The position numbers and the translations under genes were made by a program. From positions 8,184,001-8,248,000 of the forward strand of contig OZ199838.1 of NCBI GenBank assembly GCA_964304625.1: 64,000 bases of DNA, in the 5' to 3' direction. The notes under the pieces were generated by a model. It saw nothing but the letters and a program-made list of their open reading frames with translations, searched no databases and had not been told where the DNA came from. Source of the DNA: Kudoa neothunni (taxonomy: Eukaryota > Cnidaria). Numbering within the stretch: the first letter of the stretch is position 1; every line of letters begins with the position of its first letter. Positions 1 through 9,196 of this stretch are shown here, in pieces.

Positions 1-555
1 GCTGCAATTAGCAATGATATAAATACATCCTCCCAAGGTATGCTTCAAACATTGTTCCTAATTATAAATAATGGGACGGTGTTTCAAAGGATATTGTATT
101 TAACCGATTCAGAAAATATGAGTTTCCTACAGCCGATAAATACGAGCATTCATCAAATATTAATTTTAGAAATAAATAATTCACAGCTAGAAATTCCGAG
201 ATTATTCAAGAGGAAGTCATTATGCCTACATCAAAACACTTTGACAAGCTCACTCCTTTGATTGTTGAATCTGTTAACTTTGAAACCGAAGATGAACGAC
301 TGGTAGACTTTATATCATCAAAAGATTCGTTTAAATGTTTAAACATGCAGAAAAATATATAGAGAAGAATTGATTATCTGGACGAAATGATGAGGTAGAA
401 TCATAAAATTACGGTATACACAAAAAAATATGGTTAAAAATAACATAAAACAGCATACTGTTTCAATAAAAGTAGATAATTGTATAAATGGGATTAATTT
501 CTTTAAAATAGGTCTATTGTGCGCGCGCAGAAAGTTACAGAAAATACGTCACTGA
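1..555 (+). mobile_element. Tigger/pogo-type transposon, 3' part
   Basis: About 510 bp here match, in the same orientation and at high identity, the stretch 58375-58895. In that better copy the upstream sequence still encodes a pogo/Tigger DDE domain, so this is the transposase C-terminus plus 3' UTR. The reading frame near 220-350 (around MPTSKHFDKLTP) ends at the stop near 359 and resembles the acidic C-terminal tail of Tigger proteins. The element seems to end near 555 with an imperfect relative of the GTAACCGATTTTCGGTAAC-type end seen at 55193. The 5' end is outside the window. Inactive fragment. Confidence 0.6.
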
Positions 556-829
556 CGCATTTTCAGTACCTTACCCATGGTCCCGAGGGGATTAGGGGAA
601 AATCTATTACCTACTGTAGTTATAAACGTCAAACGGATATTGAACAAGAAGTACACAACATAATTGTCAGAAAACTTAAAAATATTACAATAACTAAGTA
701 TTTTTCCCAAAAATAATTTATTATAGTGGACTTACAGCATTTTTTCTTGTATAGTATCGCGCGCGCAATCTCAGAAATTACGAACCACACGTCACTCAAT
801 TAATAGTTGACATAGATGCCTGTACAATA
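556..829. other. AT-rich spacer with a piggyBac-like end
   Basis: No coding region. It holds GCGCGCGC tracts near 520 and 760. The 18-bp word at 577-594 (ATGGTCCCGAGGGGATTA) is repeated perfectly in inverted orientation at 6060-6077, where it follows a TTAA and looks like a piggyBac terminus. Confidence 0.5.
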
Positions 830-1060
830 TGGCATAGTGATGTTAGGTCGAGATCGCATACCATGAGGTTTCCCGTTCGAAGCCTAGTCCGGGCGTTCCT
901 GTACTTCTAGTCCGAAAGTAAATAGGAAAGCTGTAGTAATCGCAAGGATCTACGATTTATCGTGACCTTGCTTGCAACTAGGATGGGAGCCTGGCAGAAG
1001 GGTAGATTCGGACGCTCGTAAACGCCAGGGTACAGGAACGAAATACAACCCAGTAGGGGG
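830..1060 (+). repeat. tRNA-headed SINE-like repeat, 5' portion
   Basis: This stretch is visibly more GC-rich than its surroundings. TGGCATAGTGA at 830-840 fits a pol III A box and CGTTCGAAGCC near 878-888 fits a B box, at tRNA-like spacing, followed by a non-tRNA body. CGTTCCTGTAC near 893 recurs inverted as GTACAGGAACG near 1030. The young gypsy element splits the repeat at GGGGG, and the body seems to resume at 5390. The family is not one I recognise; a non-LTR retroelement UTR is an alternative. Confidence 0.45.
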
Positions 1061-1189
1061 TGTAACACGGATTAACATTGTTAATCCATGTTATCAGAAT
1101 AACATACATAGGCTGCCGTAAGGCGGCCTTAGCGTTCGGATAGTTTAGTTATTGTCCTTTTGTTGAACGTGGACTTTCTTGGCGTTACA
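1061..1189 (+). repeat. 5' LTR of gypsy element
   Basis: 129 bp, starting TG and ending CA, identical to 5261-5389. Unusually short for an LTR. It contains a small GC-rich hairpin candidate (GGCTGCCGTAAGGCGGCC). Confidence 0.93.
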
Positions 1190-1251
1190 TTTGGTGACAG
1201 GGGAACAAACGAACAAATAAAAACTGAATAACGTACATAATTGGTTCAATA

Positions 1252-2004
1252 ATGGATAACAACATCACTGTGAGCAAAATAACGGCTCAGAATTTCGAAC
1301 GAGCTTGGGCTAGAGTTCTGGCAGTAGTTAGCCACCAGAAATGGGACGACAGTCGAATAATCACTTTTATTCCCACAGTCCTCGATGATTTTATGTTCGA
1401 CGCATATCAAACTTTGGAGGAACGACAAAAGAAATCTCCCCAAACGCTGAAGGAAGCCTTGGCTAAAACCGCTGGCGTACTTCAAACGGAAAGCTCAACC
1501 ACCGCACAAAGATTTCTGGAACGCCATCAAGGCGCGGATGAAAATGTTTCAACGTACGCCATCGAACTAAAAAAACTTTTCTTGACTGCGTTCCCAGAGG
1601 ACGATATTTCCAGCCCAGTGTTGCTACAGAAATTTGTATGTGGCCTGAGGGCTGACATCAAAAGCTTCTTAACAAAAATTGGAATTCCGCAAACTTTGGA
1701 GGAGGCAATTGGCGATGCAATGCGGATCGAGTTGACCGATGAGCGGACGGAACTATCCCTTAATGCGTTGGCATCCAAAGGAGATAACACCCACTCCAAA
1801 CTACACGATGAAATTCAATCATTAACCAAAATGGTCAATGAACTCGGAATGGAACTGAAACATCTAAAAGGCTGGAACAACCGAGACAAACCAAGGAACG
1901 GAAATTGCTTTACGTGCGGGAAACGTGGCCACTGGAAACAAGAGTGTCCTTTAAACGTGAAAAGGTTGCGAGGGCAGGCAAGAAACTCGCAACCTCATTA
2001 CTAA
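1252..2004 (+). CDS. gag: gypsy Gag (capsid/nucleocapsid)
   Basis: 250-residue Gag of the young gypsy element. It would form the particle that packages element RNA. Residues 1-200 look like the helical capsid domain of Ty3/gypsy Gag. The C-terminus has one CCHC zinc knuckle with C219, C222, H227 and C232, which binds RNA in this family. The start is the first ATG after the 5' LTR and primer-binding site. The stop at 2002-2004 lies inside the predicted frameshift pseudoknot, and pol continues in the -1 frame with no start codon of its own needed. No internal damage is seen. The assignment rests on the zinc knuckle, position and linked pol. Confidence 0.9.
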   Translation: MDNNITVSKITAQNFERAWARVLAVVSHQKWDDSRIITFIPTVLDDFMFDAYQTLEERQKKSPQTLKEALAKTAGVLQTESSTTAQRFLERHQGADENVSTYAIELKKLFLTAFPEDDISSPVLLQKFVCGLRADIKSFLTKIGIPQTLEEAIGDAMRIELTDERTELSLNALASKGDNTHSKLHDEIQSLTKMVNELGMELKHLKGWNNRDKPRNGNCFTCGKRGHWKQECPLNVKRLRGQARNSQPHY

Positions 2005-3101
2005 CTTGCCAAAATAAACTATTACCCTACATAGAGTGTTGTTTGAATGGTTATTTTTTGCTGGACACAGGCGCAAATGTTTCATTAATTCATAACAAGT
2101 GGATCAAAACCGCCAAGCCTAACTATGATAATGTTGAGTGCACGAATGGAACAAATTTACTTATCTCTGGTGTGGTATCCCAAACTTTTAAAATTGATAA
2201 TAAAAATTTCAACCATACATTCTTATGCTCCAAAGACCTTAAATACGATGGTATTCTTGGATATGATTTCGTGAGCAAGGTACGTGCTACAATTGACACC
2301 AATACATCTACATTTAATATTGATGGATGGAGCGCACCCCTCATCTTGGCTAATAAAGGCTATGGCGCTAATTACAACAATGGCATTTTGTTAGAGGAAA
2401 CTCAATTAGTTAAATTCTTGGAGGGATATTCTGAGGTCTTTGCCGACGATGATTATTCGCTTGGATCAACCTCAGTAATTTCTCATAGAATTAATACGAA
2501 CTCTGATCCTATACGTCAACCTCCTAGAAGAATTCCCACTGCACTCCGCCAGGTTGTAAAAGAAAATATTGATAAAATGTTAAAAATGGGGATAATATCC
2601 CACAGTGATAGCCCCTGGTCTTCACCGATTGTCATGGTGAAGAAAAAGGATGGATCGCATAGATTCTGCGTCGACTATCGGAAACTAAATGCAAATGTTG
2701 AAATAGACCCATACCCCCTCCCAAGAATTGACGACACCCTGCAAAGCTTGGCCGGTTCTTCGGTATTTTCGACGCTAGACCTTAAATCGGGCTATTGGCA
2801 GATAGAGATGTCACCCCACGATAGGAAGAAAACGGCCTTTATAACACCGTTTGGATTATACGAATTTAATGTTATGCCGTTTGGTCTAAATAACGCCCCT
2901 GCAACATTCCAAAGAGCAATGGCAACTATACTCAGGAACTGTGTGGGAAGAAATTGCTTAATATATTTGGACGATATTATTGTATTCTCGAACTCTAGAA
3001 ATCAACATCTAAAGGATCTTATAGGGATACTCAATAAACTTAAGGCTAATGGCCTAAAACGTCATAGAAAAAAAATGCAAATTCTTCCAAACGAATGTTA
3101 A
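1905..3101 (+). CDS. pol: gypsy Pol, 5' part: protease and reverse transcriptase
   Basis: This frame is entered by -1 frameshifting near 1956, so the Met at 1905 is probably not a real start. The aspartic protease motif LLDTGANVSLI has DTG at ORF residues 54-56. The RT domain follows, with typical Ty3/gypsy blocks (VDYRKLN, LDLKSGYWQI, MPFGLNNAPATFQ) and the catalytic YLDD at residues 354-357. The frame ends early at 3099-3101: the run of eight A near 3068-3075 has one base too many for the frame, and the same protein continues in the next frame to 5265. With identical LTRs this may be a very recent mutation or a homopolymer sequencing error. Confidence 0.9.
   Translation: MLYVRETWPLETRVSFKREKVARAGKKLATSLLTCQNKLLPYIECCLNGYFLLDTGANVSLIHNKWIKTAKPNYDNVECTNGTNLLISGVVSQTFKIDNKNFNHTFLCSKDLKYDGILGYDFVSKVRATIDTNTSTFNIDGWSAPLILANKGYGANYNNGILLEETQLVKFLEGYSEVFADDDYSLGSTSVISHRINTNSDPIRQPPRRIPTALRQVVKENIDKMLKMGIISHSDSPWSSPIVMVKKKDGSHRFCVDYRKLNANVEIDPYPLPRIDDTLQSLAGSSVFSTLDLKSGYWQIEMSPHDRKKTAFITPFGLYEFNVMPFGLNNAPATFQRAMATILRNCVGRNCLIYLDDIIVFSNSRNQHLKDLIGILNKLKANGLKRHRKKMQILPNEC
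1950..2010 (+). promoter_or_regulatory. -1 ribosomal frameshift signal with pseudoknot
   Basis: The slippery heptamer T TTA AAC (1950-1956) is in the correct gag phase. After a 7-nt spacer comes a perfect 9-bp stem: GGTTGCGAG (1964-1972) with CTCGCAACC (1986-1994). The loop word GGCAAG (1977-1982) can pair with CTTGCC (2005-2010), giving an H-type pseudoknot. Slippage at the heptamer moves ribosomes from gag exactly into the pol frame. Confidence 0.88.
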
Positions 3102-5265
3102 ATTTCTTGGTCATGTGATATCCTCTGAAGGAATCAAAGTAGACGATAGTAAAATCAAAGCAATCTTGCAATATCCTTTACCCACAAACGAGAAGGAACT
3201 CCGCCGCTTCCTTGGCTTGGCAAATTATTACAGGACATTCATCAAAAACTTCGCACAGATATCCGAACCCTTGTATAAATTAACAAGCAAGAACACAAAG
3301 TTTATTTGGAATAGCGATTGTCAAAAATCTTTCAAGACTGTTCTACAGAAACTATCATCAGCCCCAATATTGGCATATCCTGACTACTCCAAACCGTTTT
3401 GCCTAACCACAGACGCTTCGAACGTAGCAGTTGGTGCCATATTGAGTCAAGACATTCCCGGTACAGGTGGCGTTATTGCATACTTCAGTCGGACATTAAC
3501 CAAAGCAGACAGAAACTACTCCACCTTTGACAAGGAAGCATTGGCAATCGTATCAGCGATAAAAGAATTTCGACACCACCTGTATGGGCGAAGCTTCAAC
3601 ATTTACACAGATCACAATCCTCTGTGCTACTTGAACAGTTTGAAGGACTCTCACGGCAGGATAGCAAGGTGGTTAACGTTCTTGCAAGACTTCGATTTCA
3701 AGATCCACTACAAACGAGGAAGCATAAATACAAATGCTGACGCAATGTCCAGAATAGAAACAACAATCAATTCTTTGGAAATCAACACTACAGTACTGGA
3801 AGAACTTAAAAAAAACACTTATAGTGATGCCTACCTTGAAGGCTACAGAAAGCGGATTTTGAAGAATGGTGGCATGTATAAAACCAAAAGAGGAAGTTTT
3901 TCAATTCTGGAGAATGGCCTAATATGTCGAGAATACGCCCTTAATGGAGAGAAATATCATCAGATTTGTATCCCAGAAAAATTACGTAACCTTTGCCTCA
4001 GTGAAATGCATGATCAAATGTTCCACCATGGTTGTTTCAAAACTTTCGATAATGTTAGAACAAGATATTATTGGCCAGGATATTACATCCAAACAAATAA
4101 ATATGTCTCCGAGTGCACAATTTGTCAAAAACACCGAAACTCGTCGGCCGCAAAACCGCCATTGGAACATTTCAAGCCTTCCCGTCCCTTCGATATTATA
4201 CAATGCGACGTGGTTGGACCACTTGAAACTACTGTGAGAGGTAACAAGTACATCCTAGTTATAACTGATATATTTTCCAAATGGGTCGAAGCGTTCCCTC
4301 TGCCAGCAGTGACGTCCCGAGATTTTGTTGATATTTTAGTGAACCATATCGTAAGCAGATTTGGGATCCCCCGACAAATCCACACCGACCAAGGTACCAA
4401 CTTCACCTCGAAAATAGTAGATGAATTCTGTCAGAATATGAATATAGCCAAAACAAGAACGACAAGTTACCACCCGGAAGGAAATGGAGTCGTAGAAAGA
4501 TTCAACAGGACTCTAAAAGAGATGCTAAAAAAATGTTGCAACGCGGAGGAAAATTGGGATTTATACTTACCATTTTTACTGCTAGTATACCGAAATACCA
4601 CCCATGAGACGATCCGTTGTAGCCCCTCTGAAATCCTTTTTGGACGACGACTACCTATGCCGTGTGACCATTTTGAAGAACTACACAATTCCAAACACTC
4701 CAACATGTCGCAATATATAAGTAACGCCCGGAAACAAATCAAAAAATTTTGGTCGTCTTCTAAAAAAAATATGGAAAAGTCATTCAAAAAAATGGAAAGA
4801 TACCACAAACATGGGAATTATGATCCAATCACACCAGGAAACTTTGCGTGGCTGAATAATCCAATCAAACACTCCTCTAAATTTAGTCATAATTGGTCAG
4901 GCCCCTATAAAATCATTTCGTGCCGAAGACAAGTATATACGATCGAGGATATAAATAAAAAAAGATTCACAGTGAATAGAAGCAGACTCCGAGAATTTAG
5001 AAATCCATCTGCAGACGTATCGTATCAACCATGCAAACCTACCATCAGCCAACCCACAATTGTGCAGGGTATTAATGACGACTCCGGAGATGTTTTCATC
5101 AGACTTGACGAGAATACGTGGAATAATGATACCAGCGGCAGTCATGGAACTAACCAGCAAATAACGCCCGTGCCTACCCAAAGTCATGAACGCCCGACCA
5201 GATCAAAGAAACCTCCAAGCTGGTTGTCTGATTTCCGCCATAATCTTATGGGGGGAGGTGTGTAA
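3077..5265 (+). CDS. pol: gypsy Pol, 3' part: RT end, RNase H and integrase
   Basis: Continuation of Pol in the +1 frame after the A-run. The open frame with a Met begins at 3115 and has 716 residues. In order: RT connection (FLGHVIS, LGLANYYR), RNase H with the TTDASN block (catalytic D at ORF residue 100) and TDHNPL, then integrase with an HHCC zinc finger (CTICQKH as the CC half), and the DDE core seen as FDIIQCDVVGPL, IHTDQGTNF and GNGVVERFNRTL. A GPY/F-type module (NWSGPYKI) near the C-terminus is typical of gypsy integrases. It stops just before the polypurine tract and 3' LTR. No chromodomain and no env are seen. Confidence 0.9.
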
Positions 5266-5389
5266 CACGGATTAACATTGTTAATCCATGTTATCAGAAT
5301 AACATACATAGGCTGCCGTAAGGCGGCCTTAGCGTTCGGATAGTTTAGTTATTGTCCTTTTGTTGAACGTGGACTTTCTTGGCGTTACA
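5261..5389 (+). repeat. 3' LTR of gypsy element
   Basis: Identical to 1061-1189; followed by the GGGGG target duplication at 5390-5394. Confidence 0.93.
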
Positions 5390-5890
5390 GGGGGTTTTCG
5401 TAGAGCCGACGCCCGCTATCAGATGACTTTCCCAGACTAATTCTGGGTTAGTCCAAGGTATGGTTGGGATGGTGGTTGCTCCGAAACGAGGATGTTTAAT
5501 GGGTTAAAATCTCACACTACCGCATAAATGTAAGTCGCCTTAATATGACGCTGCGGAGCTAAATGTGGAAATTGAGAAGGCCTAACCAGCTCGAACTTCA
5601 CAACCTAACAACAAGTTGCGCCAGGGGTTTGACCTTGCAAATTACACATGCTGGTGGCTGAAGATGGGAAATCGTTCCCGATTTTCCTTCTCTCTTATTT
5701 TGCATGAAGCCTCCGATGCCCAAAGGAAAATCTCTGCGTAAAGATAACCAGAGATTTCCTAAAGTCTTTTAGGGAACAACTGGTACACAGAACCTACCCA
5801 CGACAAAACGCTTTTCCCGCGGAAGGCGGTGGCACAGAAGGTCGAAACGGAGGCTTCTACATCTTCGGAATTTGGCAACCCTCACCCTAT
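5390..5890 (+). repeat. Body of the split SINE-like repeat
   Basis: GC-richer noncoding DNA that probably continues 830-1060 across the gypsy insertion. Open frames are short and unconvincing. It ends in AT-rich DNA after about 5890. No homologous copy was noticed elsewhere in the window. Confidence 0.4.
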
Positions 5891-6057
5891 TTAACATTAG
5901 TTAATAATCATTAGTATTTTAACCTTTTTCGCTTTGTTGCTTTGATTGTCTTTTCTCTTCGCCCTTTAGCATTCTTATCATACATAACAATATCAAAAGG
6001 ATTAATCTAAATAATATGGGCTGGATATGTAATAAAAAAATATATATTACATAATTT

Positions 6058-6110
6058 ATTAATCCCCTCGGGACCATACGGGGTCATTCGTGACCCCATT
6101 TTTGGTAAAT
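6058..6110. repeat. Isolated piggyBac-type terminus
   Basis: TTAA (6058-6061) is followed by TCCCCTCGGGACCAT and then the palindrome GGGGTCA-TTCG-TGACCCC. This is the same architecture as the ends of the complete piggyBac copies in this window. No partner end or transposase was found to the right. Confidence 0.5.
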
Positions 6111-7095
6111 GTTTGTTTTTACCTGCTTAAACTTTTCATTTGAATTTTTTGGTTCACGTGATCTTAGATTAACAATACTGTTCAGAAATACGAAATTTCA
6201 GATAAAGTATAGTATTCTACGGTTCAACAATTTTGTTTAATTTTACGTATAACCAATAATGTTATTTAAAACTATTTTATATGGTTGTATCAAGTGTATT
6301 TAGTTTATTTAATAAGAAAAATGATCATTCCAATATATATTGTCACGACCAAACTGAGGAATATTGTGATTTGTAACTATTCTTGTTATCTGATATGATT
6401 CCAAAGATGGAATGGGATTCAAGAGACTAATCCCATTATTATTGTCCTCCAGGTTATTGCGCTTTGAAACCCGAACAGGTTGCCTGATGTGCTTTTAAAA
6501 TACTTACCTTTTCCATGAATTAAATTTAAATCGTAGTAAATTAAAAGGTGGCCACATTTTACTAAAAATTAATAGATTAAAACTTAGTCACATTATTTCC
6601 GTGTCATGATACCGCCAAATTTCAATGATTCCCTATTCCACAAAACTAACAAGTAGACATTTATGTTAATCGTTTTATTTTTTTAATTGTCAATGAAATA
6701 AAGCTAGGCCATTTCCTTATAACCATTGAAACAATTAAAATCAAGATGAAAGAAATAAGCTTTGAATCATATTTATATTCTGATTAAAAATAGTTTCACT
6801 CATAATTCAAATAAATCCATCCTTACTTATTTAGACTTAACATTATTCTTTATTTCTCAAGATGTGTTGTAAACATATCTTAGTGTAAATCAATAATGGA
6901 TTATCGAATTTCACCAGGGTTACCTCCGGTTAGTGCCATGGTGGAGCAGCCTAATATTAATATTAAAGTGACGTAGAAGTTTCAATTTTGTTACATTCAA
7001 TTAAAAACGAAACCGAAATAGTTATATCTATTACATCCACCATTTGAAGCCTGGTTAAACTACAGTCTACGTGTACCCAGTTCGGAAGATATCAT
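6111..7095. other. Noncoding AT-rich stretch
   Basis: No gene, RNA or clear repeat copy recognised. It may be the interior of the element that starts at 6062. Confidence 0.4.
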
Positions 7096-7990
7096 ATGTT
7101 CTCGGGAAATATTCGCGTCATGTCAAGTTTAAAAGAATGTTCACATTGGAAAATAAAAGATACCATAACAATACTTGGTTATGGTTATTTTCGAGATGAT
7201 ATAAATTATACAATTGAAACTATGATCAATACTGGACTTTTGAGGATCTATCTTAAACGTTCTTGTGGCTCGATAATGAAAATGGTGACAAAGAAGGACA
7301 TTGGTGATGGTCATCAGTTTTGTCGCAAAATTAGCCGAAAGAGATACTCAATTAGAAAATACAATATTTTCGAATTATCAAAACTTCCATTGTGGGAATG
7401 TTTTGTCTTTCTCTTCTATACTGTCCAAAGTTCCAGTGCCACATACGAAGAAATACAACATCATGTCGATATCGCATCCTTTTCTACCATAGCAGAATGG
7501 AAGAGTTTAATTCGAGATTTGATAGATTCGAAATGGGATGATGAGTGCACAAAAACTGGAGGCGAGAACATTGTAGTTCAAATCGATGAGACTGTTGTTT
7601 CCAAAGAAAATACAACGTGGGGAGAACTTTAAATAACCAATAGCTCTGGTTAATTTGGAGTATAGGCGAAAATAGTGAGTGTTTTTAAAAATATCCCGCT
7701 ACAGGGATCAGAATGTTCTTGAGAACATAATAGTTGATAACGTAGAAGAAGGATCCACAATATGGACTCACGGTTGGGCTGGATACAATAGGTTAGAAAG
7801 TTTAGACTTCTCTCATGGAAGAGTTACTCGTAAATGACAGTTTGTTTCAAGTGGAAAAGTCCATACTAACGGGATTGAATCTATTTGGGCGCTTTTAAAC
7901 GTAAATACAAAAACCCAGAAACCTTGCCTGAGTATATACCAGACTAGCCATTTCGAAGGAAGTATTACGAACGAGAATTAGGATACTTTG
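7096..7990 (+). pseudogene. Merlin (ISXO2-like) DDE transposase relic
   Basis: The open part 7096-7632 (178 aa) ends with VVQIDET, the first catalytic Asp motif of the IS1595/Merlin family. The continuation is broken by frameshifts and stops, but WTHGWAGYN (position of the second Asp, here apparently replaced by His) and NGIESIWALLN (third acidic residue, E) are readable to about 7960. A helix-turn-helix-like region precedes the first Asp. The N-terminal zinc ribbon seen in the copy at 39936 is not convincing here. Family knowledge: these enzymes move DNA transposons with 8-9 bp target duplications. Terminal repeats were not located. Inactive. Confidence 0.72.
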
Positions 7991-8431
7991 TAGATATTTA
8001 TTGATATTATATACAAATCAAATTTATTGCCGAGTGTGCTCATCGATTACCGACTGTGGTATAAAATAAACTAAATAATTTAAAAACGCACTCCCTGCTC
8101 AGTTTTATACAACACATGCAGTGCAAATATGAAATTTTTTTTTAATAACTCTTATGGGCCCCACGTATATTCAAAATCAAGTGATTGTTATTGAGTATAT
8201 ATTACAATAAGAAGTATTACTAGAAATTAAACTAAAATTTAACCAAAATCATACGTAATTTTAACTAATATAGGCATGTGCACACCACGGTATCGGAATC
8301 GATGAGACTAAAAATTTACGTACGCGTAATATTTAGAAAAAAGCGATATCGATGAAAACCTAGTCAATATATGGGATGTACAGTGATAGAAACGGCGATG
8401 AAAAAATTAAAAGAAAAAGGTGTTGCTATGT
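7991..8431. other. Spacer between Merlin relic and ANAPC10 3' end
   Basis: AT-rich; nothing recognised apart from likely ANAPC10 3' UTR. Confidence 0.4.
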
Positions 8432-8923
8432 TTACATTGGAACGTTTCTTAAATCCGTAGTCCCATAAAACTGAACACAACGAATTCGAGAATCCATTCC
8501 ATCGTGGTGATTGCAATCTATAACAAGTCTCACATGCATCGCAACGACTGGTTTATCTTCAGTGTTACAGCTAAAACATATCCAACCAGTGTATTTTGGT
8601 ATTCTGAAGTTGCTTATATTGACCAAATCATTCAGATCATTCCCGACAAGAAGAGTTGTGCTACTCGGAGCATAACTATCATCTTTCGTATAATCTACAT
8701 ATATGTACAATGACTGCAACAGGACTGCATAGGGAAATCTAGCGTCGATTATATGAGGAAGAGTCCCATCAGATTGCCAATAACTATCACTGCATAATGA
8801 TCTCATATTAGCTAAATCCGAATCTTTTCTTGTACTCGATGCTTCATACAGAGCTATGGAACCAATCTCTTCGTATAAATTTGAACGTTCACTATCTTCG
8901 AAAGGAGGGGGAAGCTCTGACAT
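8432..8923 (-). CDS. ANAPC10: Anaphase-promoting complex subunit 10 (APC10/DOC1)
   Basis: 163-residue intact protein in one exon. APC10 is a nuclear/cytosolic subunit of the APC/C ubiquitin ligase. Together with the Cdc20/Cdh1 coactivators it forms the D-box receptor and raises processivity. Almost the whole protein is the DOC beta-jelly-roll domain: recognisable blocks are SDSYWQSDGTLPHIIDARFP (residues about 47-66), YIYVDYTKDDSYAPS, LLVGNDLNDL, TGWICFSC and CNHHDGMDSRIRCVQFYG. The human protein is about 185 aa, so this one is slightly shorter at both ends. The start is the only upstream Met in frame. Lack of introns contrasts with the multi-intron host genes nearby; a retrocopy is possible, but no poly-A tail was seen and the frame is intact. 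Confidence 0.9.
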   Translation of the reverse strand: MSELPPPFEDSERSNLYEEIGSIALYEASSTRKDSDLANMRSLCSDSYWQSDGTLPHIIDARFPYAVLLQSLYIYVDYTKDDSYAPSSTTLLVGNDLNDLVNISNFRIPKYTGWICFSCNTEDKPVVAMHVRLVIDCNHHDGMDSRIRCVQFYGTTDLRNVPM

Positions 8924-9196
8924 CTAATTCGGCGTAAGTCGTCTTCAACTTTATCCGAGTTTTTACGCTACATTTTTTTCATTTTTGGTTAATATTGATA
9001 AGATATTGATAAACAATGATTAAAATTAATTCATCGTTAAGGGGATTCTTCTTATTTTAAATTAATAAAAAAAGGAGTAAATTGGAAATACTATACTTGT
9101 AGTTGGGGGAATTTTTTGTTTAATTCGAAATATTTACGGTTATTTGTTTCTTTTATACTCGATGTTATTTTTCAAATGTAGTAAACTATCGAAATA
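8924..9196. promoter_or_regulatory. Upstream region of ANAPC10
   Basis: AT-rich intergenic DNA 5' of ANAPC10, presumably with its promoter. No defined motif claimed. Confidence 0.3.

Larger units (their letters stand above)
1061..5389 (+). mobile_element. Complete young Ty3/gypsy LTR retrotransposon
   Basis: A full element of 4329 bp: 129-bp LTRs at both ends (TGTAACACGG...GGCGTTACA, identical base for base by eye), a presumed primer-binding site starting about 1190 (TTTGGTGACAGGGG, tRNA not assigned), gag, pol, and a purine-rich tract (GGGGGGAGGTG) directly before the 3' LTR. A 5-bp target duplication GGGGG flanks it (1056-1060 and 5390-5394). Identical LTRs mean recent insertion. Pol carries protease, RT, RNase H and integrase in Ty3/gypsy order; no envelope gene is present. 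The only obvious damage is one frameshift in an A8 run near 3068-3075. It lies inside the SINE-like repeat. Confidence 0.93.

Noticed and set aside
519-716. 65-codon open frame
   Set aside because: Overlaps the Tigger end and a piggyBac-like terminus; no protein similarity.
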